DNA of 64,000 nucleotides. Source: Peptoniphilus sp. KCTC 25270. GTDB lineage: Bacteria > Bacillota > Clostridia > Tissierellales > Peptoniphilaceae. The translations under genes were made by a program, and so were the position numbers. The DNA lies in contig NZ_JAJMZJ010000001.1 of NCBI RefSeq assembly GCF_021012875.1, positions 714,251 to 778,250 of the forward strand. The letters are read 5' to 3'. The notes under the pieces were generated by a model that saw only the letters and a program-made list of their open reading frames with translations, made no database searches and had not been told where the DNA came from. Positions 57,779 to 64,000 of this stretch are shown here, one piece after another; position 1 is the stretch's first letter, and the number at the start of each line of letters is the position of its first letter.

Positions 57779-58249
57779 TTACTCCTTTATTACATCAAAA
57801 TATCTTCCATGAATCATTTCTATTAAATCCTTTGGAGAAAGTTTCATCTGTAGGCCCTTTTGCCCTCCACTTACATAAATCCATTCTAATTCTTCTGCCT
57901 CTTGCTGAAAAATCGTAGGGAAAAGTTTTTTCATTCCTACAGGAGAAACCCCGCCACGAATATATCCCGTCAATCCCAACAATTCTTTTTGATGAATCAT
58001 TTGAACGCTTTTTTCTCCTACTGCCTTTGCTGCTTTTTTCAAATCTAGCTCTTGAGCAACAGGAATAACGAAAACAAAATGATTTCCAGATTTTCCTACG
58101 GCTACTAGAGTTTTGTAGACACTCTCTAAAGGAAGGTTTGATTGTTTCGCAATCTCTACTCCATCCACTTCCATATTGGCGTCATATTCCACTGTATCAT
58201 ATAAAATCTTATGGGCTTCTAACAACCGAATCGCATTGGATTTCTTCAT
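57779..58249 (-). CDS. ybaK: YbaK/EbsC-type Cys-tRNA(Pro) deacylase
   Basis: A 156-residue trans-editing protein that removes Cys from mischarged tRNA-Pro. VEYDANMEVDGVEIA, VYKTLVAVGKSGNHFVFVIP and GYIRGGVSPVGMKKLFPT are family traits. GGAGGAG lies 5-6 nt before ATG. First gene of the eight-gene minus operon running to the CYTH gene. Confidence 0.93.
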   Translation of the reverse strand: MKKSNAIRLLEAHKILYDTVEYDANMEVDGVEIAKQSNLPLESVYKTLVAVGKSGNHFVFVIPVAQELDLKKAAKAVGEKSVQMIHQKELLGLTGYIRGGVSPVGMKKLFPTIFQQEAEELEWIYVSGGQKGLQMKLSPKDLIEMIHGRYFDVIKE

Positions 58250-58281
58250 AAAATCTCCTCCAAAAAAACATTCTATAATTA

Positions 58282-58287
58282 ATTATA
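58282..58287 (-). promoter_or_regulatory. -10 box of the ybaK operon
   Basis: TATAAT on the minus strand, 33 nt from the ybaK start, with a weak TTTATT 16 nt upstream. Confidence 0.5.
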
Positions 58288-58348
58288 CTCTATAAATAAG
58301 AAGAATAAACGGAAAAAGAAGACCTCTTCATAATTGAAAAATTCTCTT

Positions 58349-58380
58349 AAAAAAACCACCGCAGAAAGCGATGGTTTTTT
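58349..58380 (-). terminator. Terminator after the 38-aa membrane peptide gene
   Basis: Minus-strand ACCATCGC-TTTCT-GCGGTGGT stem followed by seven T, abutting the stop codon. Confidence 0.88.
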
Positions 58381-58497
58381 CTAATCCTTTAATTTTTTCC
58401 ATATTAATTTAATGAGCAGAACAAGTAAAATAATCACCAATATGGATATTAAACCCATTATAATTGCATATATAATTCCTGCTACCACTGGATCCAT
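58381..58497 (-). CDS. Small membrane peptide, 38 aa
   Basis: Frame MDPVVAGIIYAIIMGLISIL continuing to KLIWKKLKD: one long hydrophobic helix and a basic C-terminal tail. AGGAG lies 7 nt before ATG, and a terminator follows at once. It begins 20 nt after the frameshifted secreted-protein gene, repeating the order seen at 46975-47244. No function recognised; an immunity-like, holin-like or tethering peptide would fit equally. Confidence 0.6.
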   Translation of the reverse strand: MDPVVAGIIYAIIMGLISILVIILLVLLIKLIWKKLKD

Positions 58498-58517
58498 AGA
58501 ACTTCTCCTTTCCAAAA

Positions 58518-59163
58518 CTAGAGTTTGCTCGCTTCTCCCCAAATCTTATCCGCATTTGCATGAGTCTTTACCCAAAATCTTTTGGTTCCGAGGTCTCCAG
58601 GAGCCTTGTAGTACACAGCATACCAAGCATTAGTGGCTGTTTGCCAGCCTTCAACAAAACCGTAAGTGTCTTCAGTAGCACTCCCTATAAGCACTCTTAA
58701 TTCTTTCCCATACTGTCTATCAATAATGGCTTTTCTCCTTGTAGTATCTCTTCTAACATCTACTTTAAAAGCCATCGTAACAGAAAAACCCTTTAAAACA
58801 ACCTCATATCCTTTTTTACTACAATAGCCGTTGGAGCGATTGAACCTTGGCTTTCAATAGGATTAATTTCTAAGATAAACATTGCCCCATCAGGATAAAT
58901 GGTTTTTGATACGTTTCCGTTACAATCTGTGGTTTGATATAGTTGTACTGAGGATTCATAGAATCCCATGTTTCTCCAACTTTTAACTTGTGTATTAATT
59001 TTTCTATTGTTTCATGACTGGCGCCTTCCTTTCGGAGTTCTCTCTCTATTTCTTCATATCCAATCCGTTCCACTCTATTTTCTTGAGGCGAAGCAGCAAA
59101 AGCAGTCGAAAACGTTCCCACTACTAACGACAACGAAAGCAACAAAGTAACAAACCTTCTCAT
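58518..59163 (-). pseudogene. Frameshifted gene for a small secreted protein
   Basis: Three consecutive frames make one protein of about 215 residues if one A is restored in each of two A-runs (T-runs on the plus strand at 58903-58907 and 58812-58817). Part 1: signal peptide (MRRFVTLLLSLSLVVGTFST) then a helical region and KVGETWDSMNPQY. Part 2: KTIYPDGAMFILEINP. Part 3: GYEVVLKGFSVTMAFKVDV and a C-terminal NAWYAVYY...KRFWVKTHAN module. GAGGGG lies 4 nt before ATG, with a near-consensus promoter. It may be a true pseudogene or a homopolymer sequencing error. Function not recognised. Confidence 0.7.
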
Positions 59164-59204
59164 AAAACCCCTCTTAACTAGAATATTCGACTTTTTACGC
59201 ATTT

Positions 59205-59233
59205 AATATACAATATTCATAGAATTTTGTCAA
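59205..59233 (-). promoter_or_regulatory. Promoter of the secreted-protein cassette
   Basis: Minus-strand TTGACA (59228-59233), 17-nt spacer, TATATT (59205-59210): the best -35/-10 pair in the window, 42 nt from the start codon. Confidence 0.8.
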
Positions 59234-59298
59234 TGTTTTTATCATTTTTTTGTTTTCCAATAGCATGGTGGGGTCGGATTGACAACACATATATTCGT

Positions 59299-59327
59299 TT
59301 GACAGAGATACTAAAAAGTATTAATAT
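59299..59327 (+). promoter_or_regulatory. Orphan promoter-like site
   Basis: Plus-strand TTGACA (59299-59304), 17-nt spacer, TAATAT (59322-59327). The spacer holds ATACT-AAAA-AGTAT, and ATTAATATA is repeated at and after the -10. No gene follows on this strand before the hairpin at 59391, so it might drive a short RNA of about 90 nt. Otherwise I see nothing in 59234-59390. Confidence 0.4.
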
Positions 59328-59390
59328 AATATGTCATTAATATATTGTATTATCGGCATTTAATTTTAATCAATAAAAACAATTTTGTAC

Positions 59391-59426
59391 ACAAAAATCC
59401 CATTAAGCTTTACTCCCAATGGAATT
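59391..59426 (-). terminator. Terminator after alr
   Basis: AATTCCATT/AATGGGATT stem (one G-U pair) with a 13-nt loop, then TTTTTG on the minus strand. Confidence 0.65.
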
Positions 59427-59436
59427 TTAGAACTTT

Positions 59437-60564
59437 TTATTTGTATCTATGAGGAATTCGATCTCGTAACATAGAATGCAAAAATGTTGCACTAGAAGGC
59501 GTAATCTCCGCCCAATCCCAAATGGAAATTTCGTCCTCTCCCTGCTTTCCAAGAAGAACCACTTCATCCCCTTGTTTACAGTCAATCCCTGTTCCATCAA
59601 ACATTAACATATCCATGCAAATTTCGCCTACTTGTTTCGCCCGTTTTCCCTGAATCAAAACTTCCATCACACCTGACAAAGAAGTAGGAAGCCCATCTCC
59701 ATAGCCAACGGGAACCGTGATAATTCTTGCATCATGATCTAAAGTATAGCATCCATCGTAGCCAATTCCTGTTCCTGAAGGCAAATCTACAACCCTTGCC
59801 ACCTCGGATTTCAAGGAAGTAATTGGCAAAGTATTATAATTTTCAGAGTCAGGGACAATATCTTTTCCTGTCATGGTCCCCAACGTCAAAGCGCCACAAC
59901 GAACCATATCCAAATGTGCCTCAGGAAATTTAACAATTCCAGCGCTATCGCAAATATGCCTTAAACCATAATCTACATTCAAAGCTTTTAATCCATCGGT
60001 AAAATCCACAATTGTCTTTAATTGCATTTGGCTGTATTCATCGTCATCGGTTTCCGTTCTACCAAATTGACTAAATACGCCTAAAATTTTCAAAGAATCC
60101 ATCTTAGAAATTCGCTCTACTTCCCTCATAGATTCTTCTGTTGGCAAAAATCCTAAACGAGAAAGACCCGTATCCAATTTAATATGAATCTCTTCTATTT
60201 TTCCTTGTGCCTTGGCTTCCTCAGAAATTTTCTTCGCCATCTCTTCACTCCAAACGGCCAGTTGAATAGAATTTTTAATCGCTACAGGAATCATAACATC
60301 CCCAATATATCCCAAAACCAAAATTTCAATTTCAGGATAGGCGTCCCTAAGTTCCAAAGCCTCTATCATATTAGAAACCGCAAACTTTTTAACCCCCTCA
60401 TCAATGCCAACTTTTGCCAAAGCAACCGCCCCAGCTCCATAGGCATCATCCTTTAGAACCATCATAAAATCAACATCATCCGCCAAATTGCTACGAACTA
60501 TTTCTAAATTCTTACGATATTGCTCTAAATCAATTTCCATATATATCGGTCTCATTTGATCCAT
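59437..60564 (-). CDS. alr: Alanine racemase
   Basis: A 375-residue PLP enzyme giving D-alanine for peptidoglycan. The PLP lysine is K38 in VLKDDAYGAGAV (family KADAYG, here KDD), with LDTGLSRLGF, HICDSAGI, and the C-terminal TVPVGYGDGLPTSLSG and GEICMDMLMFD. I chose ATG at 60564, 5 nt after AGGAGGG, which gives normal length; the frame upstream covers the promoter. Confidence 0.94.
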   Translation of the reverse strand: MDQMRPIYMEIDLEQYRKNLEIVRSNLADDVDFMMVLKDDAYGAGAVALAKVGIDEGVKKFAVSNMIEALELRDAYPEIEILVLGYIGDVMIPVAIKNSIQLAVWSEEMAKKISEEAKAQGKIEEIHIKLDTGLSRLGFLPTEESMREVERISKMDSLKILGVFSQFGRTETDDDEYSQMQLKTIVDFTDGLKALNVDYGLRHICDSAGIVKFPEAHLDMVRCGALTLGTMTGKDIVPDSENYNTLPITSLKSEVARVVDLPSGTGIGYDGCYTLDHDARIITVPVGYGDGLPTSLSGVMEVLIQGKRAKQVGEICMDMLMFDGTGIDCKQGDEVVLLGKQGEDEISIWDWAEITPSSATFLHSMLRDRIPHRYK

Positions 60565-60589
60565 AGTATCCCTCCTAATTGTTTTTACT

Positions 60590-60617
60590 ATTATAACAGG
60601 TTTTGTGAAGAAATCAA
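60590..60617 (-). promoter_or_regulatory. alr promoter
   Basis: Minus-strand TTGATT (60612-60617), 16-nt spacer and TGT-extended TATAAT (60590-60595). Confidence 0.7.
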
Positions 60618-60723
60618 AAATAGAAAGCAAATCCAAGAATTAACAGACAACCCCGTATTTTTCGTAAAATATATACTATGCTTTTCATTTTACGACCCAT
60701 ACAAATTCCTACATTCATTTCTT

Positions 60724-60752
60724 TTAACAAAGAAGATTCTTTATGATAAAAT
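60724..60752 (+). promoter_or_regulatory. Promoter of the small lipoprotein gene
   Basis: TTAACA (60724-60729), 17-nt spacer, TGA-extended TAAAAT (60747-60752), with about 80 nt of leader. The interval 60618-60723 shows nothing else. Confidence 0.65.
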
Positions 60753-60834
60753 GGTCTTACTTATAAAAGACGGGAATTCTTCTCGCCTATATTGCAGGCC
60801 CCACAGAACGAAAAAGATTTTTAGGAGGAAATTT

Positions 60835-61350
60835 ATGAAAAAGAAAACTTTACTCTATCTCCTCTTAGGTACCACGTTATTGGTCGGTTGTAACGGAGAA
60901 AATACCAACAATTCCAACACACAGACAAATACCGAATCGTTGAATAACCATTCTGAAATGGCACTTTCTGAAAATGAAAATACAAACAAATCAAAAGAGA
61001 ATAAGGACATTCCAGAAGTATCTATCGATGAATTGCCCTATCAAATAGAAACGCTAGAGGCTGATTCTATAGGGGAAGTATACGGCGTTGCTACTTATGT
61101 AAATAACTCCCCCTATCCAGTAAAAGGCTTTAGTTTAGATGGAACCTTACCTTCAAAAAATGAAACCACTTATTTCATTTCCGTCGACACAGTTCTTCCA
61201 GGAGAAACCTCTGCAAACTTTGAATCCAATTATAAAGAAAACACGGAAATCAAAAAAATTTCCTATTCGTATATAAAAGACGATAAGGAATACTTTGTGG
61301 AATACGATGTAAAATTGGACAAATATACCGAAACAGAATTTTTTGACTAA
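60835..61350 (+). CDS. Small extracytoplasmic lipoprotein
   Basis: A 171-residue lipoprotein: signal peptide MKKKTLLYLLLGTTLL with lipobox LVGC, an Asn/Thr/Glu-rich linker (about 20-60), then a compact beta-rich domain with YGVATYVNNSPYPVKGFSL and TVLPGETSANFES, resembling extracytoplasmic immunoglobulin-like folds. AGGAGG lies 6 nt before ATG. No family recognised. Diverges from alr. Confidence 0.8.
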   Translation: MKKKTLLYLLLGTTLLVGCNGENTNNSNTQTNTESLNNHSEMALSENENTNKSKENKDIPEVSIDELPYQIETLEADSIGEVYGVATYVNNSPYPVKGFSLDGTLPSKNETTYFISVDTVLPGETSANFESNYKENTEIKKISYSYIKDDKEYFVEYDVKLDKYTETEFFD

Positions 61351-61453
61351 AATTCCACTTATTCCATCTACGGAAAAGTATAGAGATTTTGATAATCGAA
61401 GCAAAGAAATGTTCCGTAAAATAACCATTAAACCTAGAAATTACATTTTGCCT

Positions 61454-61492
61454 AAAAGCACCCCACAACAAAAAGTTATGAGGTGCTTTTTT
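61454..61492 (+). terminator. Terminator after the lipoprotein gene
   Basis: AAAAGCACC, a loop of about 19 nt, GGTGCTTTTTT. It lies about 100 nt after the stop; nothing else is visible in 61351-61453, and 61493-61617 is also empty. Confidence 0.7.
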
Positions 61493-61617
61493 GGTGCACC
61501 CACTTTGAAAAAATCAACTCGAAGAAAAAAGTTTTGATTCTCCCCTTATATTCTCACTGAAACCAAATAAAATTTTCTAAAAAACAAAGCCCAATGCCCA
61601 TTCTTTAATTCATATTT

Positions 61618-61646
61618 TTACATTTAGTTACATTTAGTTACATTTC
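61618..61646 (+). repeat. Three tandem 10-bp repeats at an S24-regulator promoter
   Basis: TTACATTTAG, TTACATTTAG, TTACATTTC in direct, uninterrupted 10-bp phase. The third unit supplies the -35 (TTACAT). One-turn spacing means the sites face the same side of the helix, as expected of cooperative operators, probably for the regulator encoded just downstream. Confidence 0.7.
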
Positions 61647-61665
61647 TTATCTTTTTTGTTATAAT
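61638..61665 (+). promoter_or_regulatory. Promoter of the S24 regulator gene
   Basis: TTACAT, 16-nt spacer, TGT-extended TATAAT (61660-61665); the -35 lies within the repeat array. Confidence 0.65.
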
Positions 61666-61713
61666 AGATGTAGTAATTGAATCGCAAAACTATTTTTTGG
61701 AAGGAGCTTCAGA

Positions 61714-62400
61714 ATGTTTGATTACAAAATAGTATCCCATTTAATGGAAAGAAAAGGGTTTAGCCAAACTTACATCGCAGATGAGATTGTGAAATTAGGA
61801 AAGCTTAAGGAAGATCCCTTTTCTATTTCTAAAGCGGCTGTAAGTAGACACTTAGACGGCACTTCGCAACCTCGAAAAAAATATATTCAAGCATATGCTA
61901 AAATTTTAGGTGTAAAACCTGAAGATTTAATGACTAAGGACGATATTTATTCTTCCACTTGGATTAAAGTATATGAAACCATTCAATCCAATATCTCCGC
62001 AGAATCCATCCAAAGCACGGCTGAAGATGATGATACTTACAAAGAAGAAATTCCTGGAAACTGGCTTCAAGGGGATCGAAAATATTTCGGTCTAATTGCC
62101 TCTGGTAACTCTATGTATCCTTTGTTCTTTGATGGGGATACCATTCTGCTACAAAAAACTACTTCTTTCATTGATAAAGAAATCTGCGCCGTTCGAATGG
62201 AAAATGGCGACGCTATGTTAAGATATGTCTGGAAAAACCCGCGGGATAATAGCATTGTATTAAAGGCAGAAAACTCAGAATACGAAGATATAATTATCAC
62301 AAAAGAGGATTCTCGACATTTTGAAGTCCTAGGACGCTTTGTTGAGTTAAGAAGGAAAAATCCCTATTTCACACATTTACAAAACTCAATAGAAGGTTAA
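61714..62400 (+). CDS. XRE-type regulator with S24 peptidase-like domain
   Basis: A 228-residue CI/LexA-like repressor. An N-terminal helix-turn-helix (about residues 8-70, SISKAAVSRHLDGTSQPRKK) is joined to a C-terminal S24 domain (about 115-225). The nucleophile Ser is S133 in ASGNSMYPLFFDGD. The catalytic Lys, normally in GEATVKR, aligns with R170 in GDAMLRYVW, so self-cleavage may be lost. GGAAGGAG lies 7 nt before ATG. No prophage genes are adjacent, so it may be a stress or housekeeping regulator. Confidence 0.85.
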   Translation: MFDYKIVSHLMERKGFSQTYIADEIVKLGKLKEDPFSISKAAVSRHLDGTSQPRKKYIQAYAKILGVKPEDLMTKDDIYSSTWIKVYETIQSNISAESIQSTAEDDDTYKEEIPGNWLQGDRKYFGLIASGNSMYPLFFDGDTILLQKTTSFIDKEICAVRMENGDAMLRYVWKNPRDNSIVLKAENSEYEDIIITKEDSRHFEVLGRFVELRRKNPYFTHLQNSIEG

Positions 62401-62411
62401 AGTATTCAACA

Positions 62412-62442
62412 AAAAAAGAGATAGGGGGTTCTATCTCTTTTC
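62412..62442 (+). terminator. Terminator after the S24 regulator gene
   Basis: AAAAGAGATAG-GGGGTT-CTATCTCTTTT, 12 nt after the stop. Confidence 0.85.
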
Positions 62443-62546
62443 TTAACATTTTTTTATTGCTGTACTTTCTCATTTCAACAGAAATACCATTAAGATGGGT
62501 ACACTGACCCTAAAATAATCAAAAATTAAAAACTCTATAAATGTTG

Positions 62547-62572
62547 AAAAGACTGGATTTCTCCAGTCTTTT
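62547..62572 (-). terminator. Terminator of the rRNA-tRNA operon
   Basis: Minus-strand AAAAGACTGGA-GAAA-TCCAGTCTTTT, 3 nt after the tRNA-Arg CCA end. Confidence 0.85.
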
Positions 62573-62575
62573 CTT

Positions 62576-62652
62576 TGGTGTACCACAGAGGATTCGAACC
62601 CCTGACCTTTTGGTCCGTAGCCAAACGCTCTATCCAGCTGAGCTAGTGGTAC
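62576..62652 (-). tRNA. tRNA-Arg (ACG)
   Basis: Full cloverleaf of 77 nt with encoded CCA. Acceptor GTACCAC/GTGGTAC; anticodon loop CTACGGA. Last tRNA of the operon. Confidence 0.95.
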
Positions 62653-62655
62653 ATA

Positions 62656-62730
62656 TGGAGCGGAAGACGAGATTCGAACTCGCGACCCTCGCCTTGGCAA
62701 GGCGATGCTCTACCACTGAGCCACTTCCGC
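62656..62730 (-). tRNA. tRNA-Gly (GCC)
   Basis: 75 nt with encoded CCA. Acceptor GCGGAAG/CTTCCGC; anticodon loop TTGCCAA. Confidence 0.95.
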
Positions 62731-62736
62731 ATATTT

Positions 62737-62822
62737 TGGTGGAGGAGAGTGGATTCGAACCACTGAAAGCAGTGCTAACGGATTTACAGTCCGTCCCCTT
62801 TGGCCAACTCGGGAACTCCTCC
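62737..62822 (-). tRNA. tRNA-Tyr (GTA)
   Basis: 86 nt with a long variable arm and encoded CCA. Acceptor GGAGGAG/CTCCTCC; anticodon loop CTGTAAA. Confidence 0.95.
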
Positions 62823-62871
62823 TCATTTTGAAGTTTTAGCACAGACGCATCAAGCGACACGTCTATACTCT

Positions 62872-62947
<76 letters not shown>

Positions 62948-62960
62948 ATGTTAATAATAA

Positions 62961-63037
62961 TGGCGACCTGGATCGGGCTCGAACCGACGACCTCCAGCGT
63001 GACAGGCTGGCATTCTAACCAACTGAACTACCAGGCC
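62961..63037 (-). tRNA. tRNA-Asp (GTC)
   Basis: 77 nt with encoded CCA. Acceptor GGCCTGG/CCAGGTC; anticodon loop CTGTCAC; discriminator G, as expected for Asp. Confidence 0.95.
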
Positions 63038-63053
63038 AGGTAGTTGAATTTTA

Positions 63054-63129
63054 TGGTGGGCGCAATAGGGCTCGAACCTATGACCCCCTGCTTGTAAGGC
63101 AGATGCTCTCCCAACTGAGCTATGCGCCC
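63054..63129 (-). tRNA. tRNA-Val (TAC)
   Basis: 76 nt with encoded CCA. Acceptor GGGCGCA/TGCGCCC; anticodon loop CTTACAA. Confidence 0.95.
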
Positions 63130-63139
63130 ATAAAATTTT

Positions 63140-63214
63140 TGGTGACCCCACCGGGAATCGAACCCGGGTTACCGCCGTGAAAGGGCGGTGTCTTGACCGC
63201 TTGACCATGGGGCC
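63140..63214 (-). tRNA. tRNA-Glu (TTC)
   Basis: 75 nt with encoded CCA. Acceptor GGCCCCA/TGGGGTC; anticodon loop CTTTCAC. Confidence 0.95.
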
Positions 63215-63217
63215 TTA

Positions 63218-63294
63218 TGGTAGCGGTGAACAGATTTGAACTGCTGACACTACGGGTATGAACCGTATGCTCTAGCCAACTGAGCTACACCGCC
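63218..63294 (-). tRNA. tRNA-Met (CAT), elongator
   Basis: 77 nt with encoded CCA. Acceptor GGCGGTG/CACCGCT with a paired first position (G-U) and anticodon loop TTCATAC; overall like the B. subtilis elongator Met tRNA, not the initiator. Confidence 0.9.
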
Positions 63295-63386
63295 ATATTT
63301 GTTTGTACGTTTCGCTATGTTGGTCCTTGTGCCCAACAGGATAATTCTATAAATCTTTGATTGATTTAGAATTTTGCTGGAAGGGT

Positions 63387-63406
63387 GCCAACTGAGCTAC
63401 ACCGTC
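63387..63406 (-). pseudogene. tRNA-Met 5' fragment between Met and fMet tRNAs
   Basis: On the minus strand GACGGTGTAGCTCAGTTGGC matches the first 20 nt (acceptor strand and D arm) of the neighbouring tRNA-Met except for one base. No anticodon or 3' half follows. The 140-nt spacer 63295-63434 also holds TGTTGG/CCAACA (63318-63338) and AATTCTATAAATC/GATTTAGAATT (63343-63374) inverted repeats. Confidence 0.75.
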
Positions 63407-63434
63407 ATGTGAATAAAAAAATAACATAAAAATA

Positions 63435-63511
<77 letters not shown>

Positions 63512-63548
63512 TTATCTGTTCCACACTGATGGACATACACCTACGTTA

Positions 63549-63636
63549 TGGTGCCGAGGACCGGAATCGAACCGGTACGGTGTTAACCACCGCAGGATTT
63601 TAAGTCCTGTGCGTCTGCCAGTTCCGCCACCCCGGC
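63549..63636 (-). tRNA. tRNA-Leu (TAA)
   Basis: 88 nt with a long variable arm and encoded CCA. Acceptor GCCGGGG/CCTCGGC; anticodon loop CTTAAAA. Confidence 0.95.
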
Positions 63637-63641
63637 ATTTC

Positions 63642-63716
63642 TGGCTCTCAGGGTGGGACTCGAACCCACAACCTACCGGTTAACAGCCGGTTGCTCCACC
63701 ATTGAGCTACCTAAGA
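63642..63716 (-). tRNA. tRNA-Asn (GTT)
   Basis: 75 nt with encoded CCA. Acceptor TCTTAGG/CCTGAGA; anticodon loop CTGTTAA; discriminator G. First tRNA after 5S. Confidence 0.95.
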
Positions 63717-63750
63717 ACAGCTTCTGGTTCACTTCTTTATTAAATGAATC

Positions 63751-63773
63751 AGGGGAGGCTTTGCTCCTCCCCT
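63751..63773 (-). other. Hairpin after 5S rRNA
   Basis: AGGGGAGG, 7-nt loop, CCTCCCCT, directly behind the 5S 3' end and without a T-run. More likely a processing signal or weak pause than a terminator, because tRNAs follow. Confidence 0.6.
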
Positions 63774-63891
63774 GCCCGGCGATTTCCTACTCTCCCAGGT
63801 CGTTGCCAACCAAGTACCATCGGCGTTAAGAGGCTTAACTTCTGTGTTCGGCATGGGAACAGGTGTGTCCCTCTTGCTATGGTCACCGGAC
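63774..63891 (-). rRNA. rrf: 5S ribosomal RNA
   Basis: 118 nt. Ends pair as GTCCGGTGA with TCGCCGGGC; the conserved CACACCTGTTCCCATGCC, GAACACAGAAGTTAAGC and GAGAGTAGG blocks are present. Confidence 0.95.
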
Positions 63892-63929
63892 TCCTTAAAT
63901 CTTCATACACAATCAACCACATCTTCTTT

Positions 63930-64000
63930 GGTCAAGTCTTCGACCGATTAGTATCTGTCAGCTCCATGTATTGCTACACTTCCACCTCAGACCTATCAAC
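63930..64000 (-). rRNA. rrl: 23S ribosomal RNA, 3' end (partial)
   Basis: The minus strand reads GTTGATAGGTCTGAGGTGGA and, further on, GCTGACAGATACTAATCGG and TCGAAGACTTGACC, the conserved 3' end of 23S rRNA. The rest lies beyond the window. About 38 nt separate it from 5S. Confidence 0.95.

Overview
The window looks like a low-GC Firmicute chromosome, most likely an anaerobic, amino-acid-fermenting member of Clostridia/Tissierellia. The basis is AT-rich intergenic DNA, AGGAGG ribosome sites, SigA-type promoters with many TGN-extended -10 boxes, U-tailed terminators, a Firmicute-type dcw cluster, indolepyruvate:ferredoxin oxidoreductase (iorAB), an ornithine/alanine racemase-family gene, an oligopeptide ABC importer and an SLH-domain surface protein. 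I cannot name the species from sequence alone. No insertion sequence, prophage or CRISPR array is visible.

Layout. (1) 39-12433, minus strand: a division and cell-wall (dcw) operon running mraZ-rsmH-ftsL-spoVD/pbpB-mraY-murD-ftsW-murG-divIB, then ftsZ on its own promoter, nrdR and an ornithine/alanine racemase. murE, murF, murB/C and ftsA are absent from the cluster. The operon starts at a four-unit MraZ-type operator. (2) 12499-18047, minus: lgt-deoC-DUF1461 membrane protein-yebC, then nadE, a YigZ/IMPACT gene and hflX. (3) 18140-21151, plus: a class A penicillin-binding protein with intact glycosyltransferase motifs but all three transpeptidase motifs lost, followed by a 43-residue cationic peptide gene. 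(4) folD (minus), then iorAB and a secreted flavin lipoprotein reductase (plus). (5) 27125-34209, minus: an SH3/NlpC-P60 wall hydrolase and the oppA-B-C-D-F peptide importer. (6) mgtE (plus), then a minus-strand housekeeping operon tcdA-pcrA-ligA-gatC-gatA-gatB and sfsA. (7) 44767-47956: an SLH protein, a remnant of a small secreted-protein gene with a small membrane-peptide gene behind it, and an orphan precorrin-2-dehydrogenase-like gene. (8) 47998-58249, minus: ppsA and an eight-gene operon ybaK-pgcA-PfkB-like-isochorismatase-like-yhaO-yhaN-metallophosphoesterase-CYTH. (9) 58381-61350: a second copy of the secreted-protein/membrane-peptide cassette (frameshifted twice), alanine racemase and a divergent lipoprotein. 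(10) 61618-64000: an XRE-S24 regulator, then an rRNA operon end on the minus strand (23S 3' end, 5S, 11 tRNAs and one tRNA fragment).

The genes fit a peptide- and amino-acid-consuming anaerobe: Opp imports peptides, IorAB oxidises aryl-2-oxo acids, and the extracytoplasmic flavoprotein could act as an electron sink. PpsA, PgcA and the PfkB relative touch sugar-phosphate metabolism. The least ordinary observations are the class A PBP with a dead transpeptidase domain, the twice-occurring cassette of a small secreted protein followed by a 31-38 residue membrane peptide, a PfkB relative without its catalytic motif, a 30-bp perfect palindrome before iorA, and an S24 regulator whose catalytic lysine is replaced.
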